From NCBI GenBank assembly GCA_022695795.1, contig MU404142.1:62001-126000 (forward strand): a DNA stretch of 64,000 nucleotides. The letters run 5' to 3'. Source of the stretch: Biscogniauxia marginata (Eukaryota > Ascomycota > Sordariomycetes > Xylariales > Xylariaceae). Below the pieces are notes generated by a model. That model saw only the letters and a program-made list of their open reading frames with translations, was not told the DNA's origin and searched no databases. Positions within the stretch are counted from its first letter, which is position 1; each line of letters opens with the position of its first letter. The translations under genes were made by a program, and so were the position numbers. Positions 22,901-34,216 of this stretch are shown here, piece by piece.

Positions 22901-25900
22901 GGTCAATCGAGCTTATCCACGTAGCCGGGTCTCAAGGGTGCTTAAATTAAAAATTCGTATCTATCGTTATAGCATCGATGTCCTCCTCTCTTGAAGGTGG
23001 GAGACCTGCGAGCGATTCTGAGAGACTGGTGGTCATAGTAAATACAGTAAATGGGACTGATACCTAACAATATCATAAACAAGTAAGCACCACATTATGT
23101 GGACAGATATCGAGCCAAGAACGAGGCATCCTCGACTACACTAGGACGGAATAGTCCGACATAATTTCGTCTGTTCTGGGCCGTAGGCGAAGGTAATGGC
23201 TTGTCCGTGGACGCTTGACGATTGTTAATAGGTATGGCCTTGTTATACGGTATGTAGGTGCTGCGTTGCTAGATCACATTCCCACTCTTCCCATCGATCG
23301 ATCTTCAGCGAGTCCATAATAGGCTTGCACCAGTATTGAATAGGTAGGCAATACCGGGGAAGGTATACCGTATAAATGACTGTACCGTAGTGACGACGGT
23401 GGCACGTACGGCGGCATGTTCCAAAGATATCGGAGACAGCCACATGGCCTGACGTCTTTTGGACATGGTAAAATAAGATGCGATATGGGTCATGTAGCGG
23501 CCACTGCGATTCACTAGGTAGTTTTATTAGAGCCACAGACCCCACGACGGCTTCGGTGCAAGCTATGCAACCCTGTTCATGTTGCCGTCGTCATCACGAT
23601 GGTTTCCCGCGCACATACGCACAACCCCCTTGGGCCGTTTTGTCTCTGGCTCTCACAGATAAATGCACCCTACGTCTCGATCCATGTGCACTACATAGAT
23701 AGATAGGAGATAGGATAGACAGTTGGCTGCTGCGTAAGCTCGCGCAAGTAACCTTGTTAGTAGCAGTCAAGTTTACCTCTAGTTTGGGGGGTTTCTTTCT
23801 TTTTCTCCTCAAACTACCTAGTCCGCCACAGTATTACCAGTCCTGTTATACCTGCCGATCGGGCAGAGGAAAAGGAGAGCGAGAGACGACGGGGGCGGCC
23901 CACCCATACATGCAGCCCGGACCACTCTGCGTTCAGGGGTAAAGCATGCACTCAGCGACACCCCAGGCCGACGAACTTGGTGACGAATCTGGGCAAGCGT
24001 CAGGAACAGCAGGCTGATTGGCTCGCGGGTTTGCAGATTGATCCGCACTATGGGTCTCGTAGCGCGGACGCAGGGATCAGGTTCTTGCATGTGGATTGGG
24101 GGGCACCGTATGTGCACACTGTACATCATACGTGGGTAGGTACCTAGGTACTTATCTAGGAGGTTAGGTACGGTCTGGTTGAAGTGAAGGCGGCTGGTGG
24201 GGGTTCCGAGGGCCGCGGTCGTGAACTGAATGATCGATCTGAGACATTGATTGCTTCCTTGAACCCTCGGGCTCAGGTAATTGGTTTTTCCTTTTTTTTT
24301 TTTCCTTCCCCTTCGCCACCGCCAACGTGAGAAGGTTTCCAGCTTCACCTTGTTGAGAGTGTATTCTGAAAAGGTGTATGAGAGTGTGATAGGCTGCATG
24401 TGAAACTCTCCCCCTGCCGTTCCGAAAGACCAACTGCTAGTAAATCTGAACAGATAGGTACCTACGTGGATATGTCTAACGAAATGGTAGCTTCTAGGAC
24501 GCATGCGTTTGCATGTACTTAGATAGAGAGTTGCCCGGGAGAAGGAAAGGGGAAAAAAGGAATCTCACTACGAGCAGGGCTTGGCAAAAGGAATTTGAAC
24601 GGGAACGACATCATCCGCCGAGATGACAGGAGCAAAGGAGAACCGATCCATCGACTGCAAATTGGGCGGAGATGACATGCTGACAATCTGACAATATTAA
24701 TATCTACTGTTTGTAGTTTGTCTATTATGAAATGACGCCCGAGGCCGGGGGAGACTAGGAAAATCCCTTGAAAGACAAGACTCCTCGCACTCCCAGCAGC
24801 TGAAGCTATCATGGATGAACGATGCTGAATGATGACGCCCTTACGGATTCCTCCCGTCCTTGCTATGTTCTAGGATTTACTAGGGGCAAATGGCAAACAG
24901 TGAGTGTGGCGGCGTGCATGTGCGGCGAGGAGAAATATAATTGAGAGGAGCCTGTTGGTATAACTTGTTTGAGATATACAACAATCATGCCCAAGCCGAG
25001 AAGCAACAACCTGATCTAGGGGTACATGATCATATGTACGTGGTCAAACGGCACCTCGTAACGGGGGAAAAAACTCCAGGAAAATTAAGAATAAAAAACT
25101 GCCGCTAGGTGATGATCACGACGTTGTCTCAACAGGAATAGCTACATACAAACTGCTCAGTTCCCACAATTACTATGCTGCACGACAAGCTCAAACGCCA
25201 TTAATCCGATGACAACGATGGGGGGACAGATCATGGTTCCCCGGAGGTCGTCGCATCTTGTCGGTGGCATATGCTATGCACGGGTCTCCCTATTTTCTAA
25301 GCCATGTCGGCTTAGATAGACAGAAACCGAGGACAGCCTCAGCTAGCTAGGTAGCTCTTTGTCTCCCCCTTGCTGAGCTGACTGCCGCCAAAATGCCGTG
25401 GTCTATGAATCGAAGCCACCAGGCGCATCGCCGGAGATTTACCTACGAGGAAACTGGTTCGACATATTCTAGAAGAAATGTCTCGGCCTGGCTAGCAAAT
25501 GGTCCGGACAAGCGCACCGGCGTAGCGAGCGACGCCAGCGGCGTCGCCTAGCGTTTACTTTGCCGCTGTTGGCTATTTTGGATGTCGATCGCTTCTTGGA
25601 TGGTCCCTGTCATGAAAACAGAGTTATGGAATAACCTTGGACTGCAGTATGTAATATAGCACAGCATATCCCGCATGTACCTGTGATTAAGGAAAAGGGT
25701 AAGAAAATAAAACAAATCAAAAATTGTCCGAAGTGTAGACGGGGAAACTCCCTTTAGGGAGCACGAGAAAGCCCCTTTTACCTGTACTGTGCTGTGTTCT
25801 GTGCTGTGATGAGTGCAACAGTTTATATGAGACAACGGCAAGATCTACTACGTGCACCATCGAATCGGAGAAACGCTAGGTACCTAGTAGCTAGAAAGCC

Positions 25901-26999
25901 AAATCGTTGGTAGGTGGAACAATGATCGAACTAGTGATTTAGGTAGTGAAGTTAGGTACCTATCAAGTGCGGACATGTATTGTAGGTACCTCCATTTGAT
26001 CTAATATGTTTAGGCACCGAAGATTCAAGCATCATTTTAACTGAGCTGAAGAGATTTTCCACATATTTATTGCCAAGGGCTGTCTGACTTAGTGTACTCT
26101 TCCCCTCAAAAATTCCCCTGTCCCCGTAATCCGTTTTCTTCTTCTACCTTTTTTTTTTGTGCTTTATTTTACTTCATTTTCCCCAATCCTGTTTTCCCCC
26201 ATTATAGATATATACCTCATATGTGCAGGGACGTGGAATCGTCCTAGCACTACTACTCAACTCACATAGGAAGGTTAGGTAGGCGTACCCAGATATTAAT
26301 GTATGTATGTAGGTAGGTATGCACTTCGTTTGTACAGTAGTTAGCGGCAGCAATACCCGCCAAGAGACGCTACACCTCTTAGCGCCGCGGTAATTTCGCA
26401 CCTCTTTTCTTGTGCCGTCCTCCTTATACCATGGTAGGTTCCGGATTAGCAGCAATTCATAGCGCCTACAGAGATCTGATTCTACCTACCTCATATGTGC
26501 GGACTAGGTATGGCCGGGGAGGGCCTACTTTTACCTCTCCTCTTAATGGGGCTCAAAAACATGCATGCATACAATAATACACGTACATATGTCTGTAGCT
26601 TGGTATGTATAATGCAAGGTACTGTACCTACATGTCAGTACCTAGAAATTATCTACGCGACATGTGCATATACATGCATATGTATGCACCTACATACCTA
26701 TGTAATCTCTTGACAGTCTTGCAGATGCGTGTTTTGTATTTTTCACTTCTGTGTGTCGAGGTAAGTCTTTTCGTCATATCATGATGAAGCTCCTTGGGAG
26801 GATGATCAACCACGGGAGTGCTTCAAGGTGTCTTCTGCTCTAACCTATCTGTGTAGAGTGTTTGTCTTTTGATCATGGGATGGACTAGGATTGAGGATTG
26901 GTTGAGGATGGGTTGTGGGTGGTAGGTTGGTGGGGTGGGGGGATTGTCAGGCTGTTTGGAAGCTTAAGAGGGAACAGCAACAGGAATAGAGACAGTGCC
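19951..26999. other. 7-kb gene-poor region with dispersed AGGTACCT palindromes
   Basis: Open frames exist (for example at 21152-21724 and 23818-24504) but have no domain, signal peptide or coherent composition, and I treat them as chance. Exact TAGGTACCTA copies are at 24137-24146, 24455-24464, 25877-25886 and 25953-25962, with near copies at about 25983 and 26600-26645. A 30-nt alternating purine-pyrimidine run is at 26660-26689 and a G-rich strand at 26910-26942. The region may hold non-coding RNA or distal regulatory DNA for the gene at 28649, but nothing in the sequence proves that. Confidence 0.5.
26910..26942 (+). other. G-rich tract, possible G-quadruplex
   Basis: G-runs of 3, 3, 4 and 6 lie at 26910-26912, 26917-26919, 26932-26935 and 26937-26942. 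The loops are 4, 12 and 1 nt; the middle one is long but contains further GG pairs. It lies about 1.7 kb upstream of the 1216-aa ORF. Confidence 0.4.
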
Positions 27000-28648
27000 C
27001 GCTCTGTACGTGTACACTGACTGCCAACACCCCTCCTTCTCTCCCCCCCTTTTCTGCGCTTACACCCTCTTCCTGCAGGGGGGTTTCCTGCTTCAACGTC
27101 CGTCCCTGCAGCGGACTAGCGCAAGGTCTTCATTTCCACCAGTTCGGGTTTTTCCCATTTTTGTCTTCAGCTGTTACTGTCTGGCGCGTGCGGACGAACG
27201 TACTTACCTCCCTCCTGGGTATACCTGGCTTACCCTGGCTTATACAGATCCAGCCTGGCTGCGCGAGTGTGCAATCTTTTTTTTTTTAGTCTATCACAGA
27301 CAAGTTGTCTCGTCCGCTTCCTCAATACACCTATTTTTTCTCTTCTTCTACTTTGCGCTCTTCAGCACCCTGACAAACAAACCTCACCGTAGTCACTCAT
27401 TATTCTTTTTTCCGTGCACCAGAGAGAAGATACCGAAACGGCAGGCGCTCTTTTTATTTCGAATCCCAGTATACCCGCAGATCATCTCAGGAAGACAGAC
27501 GAAGACGAATATTCCAAGACAACTGTTTTTTTTGCACAACGGGCCTCTATTTCTAAGAAGAAGGAGGAAATTAACAAGAAGAAACAACTTGTCGAGTTGA
27601 GGAAGGGAGACGAAACACAATTATTTACCACGACGGATGTTTACACGGACATTTCTCTGGTTCAACTTTCACTATTCGACATTCGACACTCAATCTGCAA
27701 CCTGCAACCAAATTGCAAGTTGCATCAGTCATTACACGACCTAAACGACGTCCGTCTAAAGCCAATTCTGTTACTGGAGAACCGGTTCGGACCTTGATTA
27801 CAGGCTCGGCTTCCACTGCATTCGGAACACAGCATCGGCCTGCTGCCAGCCTATCGTGCAGGAACTATTGCTTGTTGGTCTGACGCCGAGGACGACAATT
27901 TCCGGCATTCGCTCACAACAACATTCCAATTGCCCTCGTGTTCGCACCTGGACAATCAGACCGATTTTGAGAAAAGGAAGAAGAAAAGGGAAAGAAAAAG
28001 AGCGCCATTCCAATTTGGCTGTGTGATCGACGGTCGACCCATCAACACATTCATGCCTCATATTTTGACAGCTCGGACCCCCTCCAATCAGTGAAACACT
28101 CCCGACACAAGACAATCCAAGACTAGGTAAATCCCACCCAATCGTTCTCTTCGTAGTTTATATTTTTCTTCTCCCGCGTCCCTGACCTATGACGACCGCG
28201 AGTGTTTGTTTGAATACTTGTACATCCCGGTCACCTTGTTCCCTATTCCTGCTGCTAGATCTCTCATGCTACTGCCCCCCTTTTTTCCCCGCGATGTTTT
28301 TGCCCATCTCACTCTTTTCAAGGATATTGGACTGATCTATGCGTCGTTCGTTATAGATTTTTGTCTAGTCTGTTCAATCGTTTCTCGGGGCGCACTTGTC
28401 TCGGAACCCGAGGCGTCTCTGTCTTTCTCTACGCTGTTGGGCCATCTCGAAGCCATATCATTCGAAATCGACCGTGGTCAATCACTGTTCACTAGCAACT
28501 AACACTTTCTTTAATGGCACAGAGGACAGGCTCAAACTAAACCATTATCTTGCACTGCAGTCCGCACTCGCTCATTGTGTGGTAGACTCGCAGTTCTCGA
28601 CCTCGTATTTACCCGTGTTTCCGGCAAGCAATCTTCGCGTGGACCACG
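27000..28648 (+). promoter_or_regulatory. Pyrimidine-rich promoter/leader of the 1216-aa gene
   Basis: This stretch is rich in CT runs and short A/G blocks, as in long 5' leaders of Pezizomycotina regulatory genes. It contains no domain-bearing ORF. Several short overlapping frames could be upstream ORFs if the leader is transcribed from near 27000. The transcript start cannot be placed from sequence. Confidence 0.45.
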
Positions 28649-31600
28649 ATGAATCGCTTCAGGACCAAGAAGAGAGGCAAGGATGAGGCTGGTGCCCCTC
28701 GTCCCTCACAGGAGTCTGAGTCGTCCATGCCTTTCCGGCCTTTCAGGAAGGGGAAGAAGGCTCAGGAGAACGAAAAGGTGGAGCTGGACTTATCGACAGC
28801 ATTACCCCCAAGTGATGATTTCCGCACGAGTCTGTTAATGACTGGGCTATCTGCACGATTTTCCATGTTGAGGGAACAGGATGACCCAAGCACCAAGATC
28901 GGTAAAGCTAGTGATGACAGTGTTCTACATCCTAAAAGGCAGTCGAGACTGGACTATGGCGCATTTCGAGGGTTGGGGGACATTGCCGAGGTTGAATCGG
29001 TCAAGGCCCCCTTTGCTCGGATAGATTCGTTTAACTCGTCAGATGACACAGACTCGGTGAATGCTGGAAGCGTGCTGGGTCGGTCGAAACCAATTGAGGG
29101 TAACAACTTGTTCGGCGGGCGTCAGAAGATCTACAAGATCCCTGTCGGAGCCAACTCGGCCAAGTCGATAGGTGGAGGTATGGGTGGTCGGGCTCTGTAC
29201 GATGACGATGTCGCGTTGTCGGCCTTCCAGAGGTGGAGACAAGCGGAAAAGGAACGGAAGTCGTTAGAGGGAGGTCGCGACGACTCAGAGGAGAGGAGGC
29301 TTTCTGGCGATATGGAATCCGAGCTTCCTCGGTCGGAATCACCGTCCCTGGGGAGTTACGACCGCAAGCGTGAGACATCTTCGACGACATCATCTATCCC
29401 GTCCCAGGCGCGAAACTCGACAGCCGCCACTTCAGTCACGTCTTCCCACCGGGCCCCATCTCTGAAGGACTGGCAATCATCGACCAGCGCAGGTCCATCT
29501 CTAGAGAGGAGTATGACACGGACTAGGAGGCTTTACGAAACTGGGCTCCACAATGACCTTCACGAGCAGCAATCATCTGCAATGTTCCGGATAGACACCT
29601 TAACCCGACAACGCACCTTCGGTACTAGGACGCCAGATCTGCCTCTAAATTCGCCGTCTCCTACTACTACCACCTTCGTGGAGCGGTTCGGCGGAGAGCG
29701 GAAGATCCTTGCTAAGGCTAGCGCCTCTAACCTGCGATCAGCCAGCCCGTCCGCCACCTCACCGGCCGGAACCCCTGACCTAGGGATCCGAGTCCCCAAC
29801 AACGGTGAGGGCCGTCCAAATTTCGGTGGAGCGCCGCCGTTAAGCCCACCGATTAGCGAGGCTGGTGAGCTGTCGATGCTACCTATCGGCCCTGACGATC
29901 GAGGTAAAGCTACGGCCCTAGGGGTCTTCCAGAGGCCTTCTCAACCGTACGATGAATCGAAATATGCCCAGAGACAAATACAGCTACAGCAAGGCCGCGA
30001 GACCCCTACTTTCAGGATGCACGATGAACGCAAGACTTCAATTACCAGGTCTCGGTCATCCTCTTCGACTCGAAGACAACCAATAGAGTCGAAGACCAAT
30101 TCTCCCCACGCGGTAGCACCACAATTATCAAAAGAAGGAATTAGCTCTACATCATTTCTAGCCGATGCGGACGCTGAAGATAGCGAAGCATCCCCAGCTG
30201 CGTCGCCCAGGACTGCTCCTTCTCCTCAGATGGTTCTTCGGCGCCCCTCAGACAGAGACCACCCGGCCTTCCGAGACTCTGCTATGCCTACCCCCTTATC
30301 TGGCTTCGCAAAGCCAGACGACGAGCTATTCTTAGTTGCAGATACCCCGTCATCTGTCCCGGAGTCCAAGGACATCTCCCCTGTCGATTCCCCTACCCTT
30401 GGCCCCACTACTGGCGCTGGACTGAGCGGCATGGTGCGTCAACATCTTCGAGCTGCGAGCAATGCCTCATCCATTTATGGGCCTTATAGTACTGTACCTC
30501 CTACTGCTGATCTAGAGTCTCGTTTTCCTACGAACCCTGTTGGTGCGAGAGACCTACAAGACTTAGCTGCCGATGCAAACCCGTGGGATGGCCGGGATTG
30601 GAATTTGGACATTGATGTCAACGAGCCTATTCCGGAGATCGAGCCTGTTTCCCCTCAATATAGGAACAATGTACATACTGAGCCGATCCTTTCATCAATC
30701 CGGCGGGAATCGCGTGACGAATTTGCTAGTCAGCTAGCTGATGGGGCTCGTCGGATCCGGGAGAGACTCACTACTTACGTTGAAACTGATAGCCGATCCT
30801 CTTCGCCGCCTCGAGCGGAAGAACAGGACGAGCCAATGAATCTGCCCCTATCATCGCGTTCAAATGGACTTGGTATCCTCCGGTCCAAGGGTAGCCGCGG
30901 TTCGCTGATGGATCGGAGTCGCGAACCTTCTCAGACGAAAGCAATGAAGATGCTAGGGTTCAGTGGCAATAACCCTCAGGCAAACATCCCGAGCCGTGAA
31001 TTGATAAGAGACGGGGGCGAAAATGAATTGAGACAAATGGATCTCTCAGAATCGGGCAACCAGACAACCACAGGTGCCGAGGAGCCCCACGCAGGGCTGC
31101 GGGCTTTCAGGCAGGCGAAACGTGAACTACAACGACTCAAAGAGGTGGAGACGCAAGCCAAGCATCAACAGCCACTCCAAAAATCATCGTCTGAGATGCC
31201 TTCTCAACGTTCGACACCCAGCCGGGAACGTCCCACTGGCCCAACAATAAGAGCACCAAGCGGAGAACGACAACCGCCTCCGGCCTACTACAGACAACGG
31301 GGACCAGGCGAAGAGTCGAGACGCAACATTCCGCATCCCGACACTAGGTCATCTTCTCGTGCGGAGCGTGATCGAAGCGGCTCGGATTCTAGTAATGAGG
31401 CGAGATCGAATAGTCGCCCACAGCGCCCAAGAGGTGGCCTACGTGCCCCTGAAAATGTAAGACTAGGCCCTACTACTACCGCACCTCGTCCTCAGTTACG
31501 CTCTCCCGGTCTACCAGGAACCGATATCAAACATTCCCCGATTATGCCCCCACAGCTACATCCTAACGTCACAGCGAAGATGAACCAATTGGGCTTCGCC

Positions 31601-32299
31601 GCGAACGGGCAGCCGCATTCCCAGCATGCTCGTGGTAACGACTTGGGTATGCCGTCTCCTGTCTCTCCTATGCCATCGCCTTTCATGAAACCAGGACATT
31701 CGGCTCCTGGTTTGCCGGCATCTCCCCGTCGCCCTTCAGTCCCACACAATGCCAGTCACGATGGGGCTTCCCCGACTATCCCTGGCTTAAATGACGCAAT
31801 GAGGCGAAGGGTCAAGACCAAAGATATCTCGGAACCGACTTTCGTTATGTCAACATCGCGGGTGCCTACAGTCTCGTTACCCCCCGAGGCAGCTCGGAAC
31901 AGATCACAAAGCAATAGTAGATCAGCACCACCATTGCCCCCTATCAATCCTAGGCGACGACAAGATGGTTCAAGAACAAGGACCATAATGGACACAATGT
32001 CTCGGTTCAGAGCTGATGACATTCATGAAGGCGCCAGTGCAAGTATGCCCAATCTACCGTTGGATGGCTCGACAGGCAATGCAGGGCATACCGACGAGGG
32101 AGGGCGGAGCGATGAGGATGATTCAAAGCCGGAGCGAAGACGTCTACGGAAGTTTCATCCAGAGGGTGAAAATACGAGTCCAATGATCCGTGCCAATAAT
32201 GCCCTGCCCATTAATGTTGGGCCTCCCGCTTCGAGAATGGTCGTTACCCAGGGTAGGGATCGTTCGAGTAATGTCGGTATGCCCGGTGGCATGATCTAA
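28649..32299 (+). CDS. Large intrinsically disordered fungal protein, 1216 aa, function unknown
   Basis: One uninterrupted frame, MNRFRTKKRGKDEAG to MPGGMI. It is rich in Ser, Pro, Arg and Asp, with no membrane segment, signal peptide or catalytic motif that I recognise. The most ordered blocks are near the N-terminus: SLLMTGLSARFSMLREQDDP, GKASDDSVLHPKRQSRL, GNNLFGGRQKIYKIPVG and ALYDDDVALSAFQRWRQAEK. Later parts carry many SP/TP and RS/SR sites, likely phosphorylated, plus a short coiled-coil candidate (LRAFRQAKRELQRLKEVETQ, about residue 820) and Pro-rich tracts. I believe the N-terminal blocks are conserved among filamentous ascomycetes, but I know no assigned role. A scaffold or signalling role is only a guess. 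The long leader and lack of introns are notable. Confidence 0.88.
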   Translation: MNRFRTKKRGKDEAGAPRPSQESESSMPFRPFRKGKKAQENEKVELDLSTALPPSDDFRTSLLMTGLSARFSMLREQDDPSTKIGKASDDSVLHPKRQSRLDYGAFRGLGDIAEVESVKAPFARIDSFNSSDDTDSVNAGSVLGRSKPIEGNNLFGGRQKIYKIPVGANSAKSIGGGMGGRALYDDDVALSAFQRWRQAEKERKSLEGGRDDSEERRLSGDMESELPRSESPSLGSYDRKRETSSTTSSIPSQARNSTAATSVTSSHRAPSLKDWQSSTSAGPSLERSMTRTRRLYETGLHNDLHEQQSSAMFRIDTLTRQRTFGTRTPDLPLNSPSPTTTTFVERFGGERKILAKASASNLRSASPSATSPAGTPDLGIRVPNNGEGRPNFGGAPPLSPPISEAGELSMLPIGPDDRGKATALGVFQRPSQPYDESKYAQRQIQLQQGRETPTFRMHDERKTSITRSRSSSSTRRQPIESKTNSPHAVAPQLSKEGISSTSFLADADAEDSEASPAASPRTAPSPQMVLRRPSDRDHPAFRDSAMPTPLSGFAKPDDELFLVADTPSSVPESKDISPVDSPTLGPTTGAGLSGMVRQHLRAASNASSIYGPYSTVPPTADLESRFPTNPVGARDLQDLAADANPWDGRDWNLDIDVNEPIPEIEPVSPQYRNNVHTEPILSSIRRESRDEFASQLADGARRIRERLTTYVETDSRSSSPPRAEEQDEPMNLPLSSRSNGLGILRSKGSRGSLMDRSREPSQTKAMKMLGFSGNNPQANIPSRELIRDGGENELRQMDLSESGNQTTTGAEEPHAGLRAFRQAKRELQRLKEVETQAKHQQPLQKSSSEMPSQRSTPSRERPTGPTIRAPSGERQPPPAYYRQRGPGEESRRNIPHPDTRSSSRAERDRSGSDSSNEARSNSRPQRPRGGLRAPENVRLGPTTTAPRPQLRSPGLPGTDIKHSPIMPPQLHPNVTAKMNQLGFAANGQPHSQHARGNDLGMPSPVSPMPSPFMKPGHSAPGLPASPRRPSVPHNASHDGASPTIPGLNDAMRRRVKTKDISEPTFVMSTSRVPTVSLPPEAARNRSQSNSRSAPPLPPINPRRRQDGSRTRTIMDTMSRFRADDIHEGASASMPNLPLDGSTGNAGHTDEGGRSDEDDSKPERRRLRKFHPEGENTSPMIRANNALPINVGPPASRMVVTQGRDRSSNVGMPGGMI

Positions 32300-34216
32300 T
32301 CAGGATAATGCCGTCTCCTCACTTTCTAATACACAACGAAGCTGTGCTGTGGTTCATGACAGGCTCTTCAGCATTGACGAATTTCATGATCTATCGCATT
32401 TTGGACTCATACAACCGTCCAGGCACCTATTGTATATTCTCTGTAAATTGTTTCTCATACCTACCACGACACGTTTTCCTTTCTTTAGTACAGGTTGGAT
32501 GTCGCTTGGTCATCGGGCTGGGCTCGGCGTCAAAGCGTGCGATGGAATCAGTCAGTTTGGTTGATGGTCAGGAGTAATCCGAAGAACGTGAACAGGAGGA
32601 TGTTCGGTTTTAAGAGATCATATGTTTGCAGAGGCGTCGATTTCTTTTCTGTTTGTTTTCTTTCTGGGCACTGACAGGCGTGATATCTGGTAGTAAGGAA
32701 TGGGTGACTTAACCGTGGATACTTGCTTCGTCATCCATTGGCAGCGTAATGTCCAGCAGTCGGAAAAGGGGGGACCAATGTATACCTAGGTATCGATGTG
32801 GTACTAAATGACCAAAAACTGCTTCAATGTGGCTTGACCTGATCTGCCTTGACAGTGGATCGATGTATTTTACATCCATACTTGACGCTTGGGATGATGA
32901 AGTGGTCCTTGTCCTGCGCAAATATTTCCCATTCTAATATTTACTGAAGTGCCAAATAAGACAAATTGTGTAGATGAACTTCCATGCACAATCGCCACAA
33001 AACCTTTGCCATTCCGTCTGGGGGCGTCCTCGGGGAAACCCTCACGGCCTTCCTTCGAGGCTGGCCATGAGCCCTTCTCGATATCTATCACCTGCTGTCG
33101 TTAGAATAATGATAATTGGTACTTATTTGTCCAGGATAACCAATTACAAACGTGGCTGACGCTCTAGTTAATATTTCTACCAGGGTAAAGGCTTTAATAT
33201 CGCTGTATGCATGCTACCAACGCCCCTTTGCATTGGAAGATATCGTGATACTAAAAACCTCTCACTTTTGCATATTAGGTCACTGGGTCCTTTGAATTTC
33301 AAAACTCTCGAAGATTTTAATTCGTGTGTGAGAGACCTCTTGTTCATTCGACAGTCTAGGATACAGCTGAAATGGGGGGTTTTCCCCCTTCAAAGCCCAA
33401 GGTGTGCTTCGATAGGTATTTCCGACCTAGATTTTATCATTCCATACCCTGTAGGCGCATTCCCGTAACTGATGTTAAGGAGCAAGGCAGGATATATAGG
33501 GGAAAGGATAGTATTATAAATCCGATGCTACTATACTAATACACAATGGACTGATATTTTCTGTGCTTTCGCATCTCATATTCCACGGTTCCACCCGATA
33601 TCATTCCCATACTTGAAATCCCGCGTATGCCCAATGTCTAAAGGCGGATGTATAAGCGTAGTGTAAACTACCTCACTGGTATAAATGAATGAGCATTCCC
33701 ACAAAGCAAACGTCATTCTCGTCGTTAATCTCCCGCGTCTTGGAAAAAGGCCAAGGCTCGCATTATGCATCAATCTCATGCAGTATATAGCACATCTACG
33801 AACAGCATAGCATATTTCGACTGAGGTGATCAACAGAGAATATCGGAATACACGGCTTATCTAGGGTTGGCAGTCCCCTTTGGGCAATCTGGGCTCCCGG
33901 GTATTCACCAATATCCGGCCGCAGGGCAAGTGATGGCCGTCTCGGCCTCTTAAGCATGCCCAATGGACATTTCTTGAATATGGAAAAGAGGTATGATGTC
34001 AATTCCGTATTATCTTGGGTATTGAAAGTCGTCTTGGGGGAAACTAAACTTAAGTATAAGGCCCATGGGCTCCATTCTTGTTGTCCGCGTGGTGCTTGCT
34101 TCAGCGCATGTGGGAATCTGAGGTGAGCTCACCTAGTTACAGCATCCAACGTATCTGGACTATTTCTGTAATATTTATCTCGACAAGTCCAATCAAAAGA
34201 TTTGTGTCCACTAGTT
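32300..34216. other. 1.9-kb spacer between two plus-strand genes
   Basis: No gene seen. It contains the 3' region of the 1216-aa gene and the promoter of the secreted dehydrogenase. Confidence 0.5.

Noticed and set aside
23818..24504. 228-codon minus-strand open frame in the gene-poor island
   Set aside because: No domain, signal peptide or coherent composition. It runs through a poly-T/poly-Lys tract and a TAGGTACCTA repeat, so it is probably chance.
27414..27797. 127-codon open frame in the leader of the 1216-aa gene
   Set aside because: Overlaps other frames in a low-complexity leader and ends well before the main ATG. At most an upstream ORF; no evidence of a conserved product.
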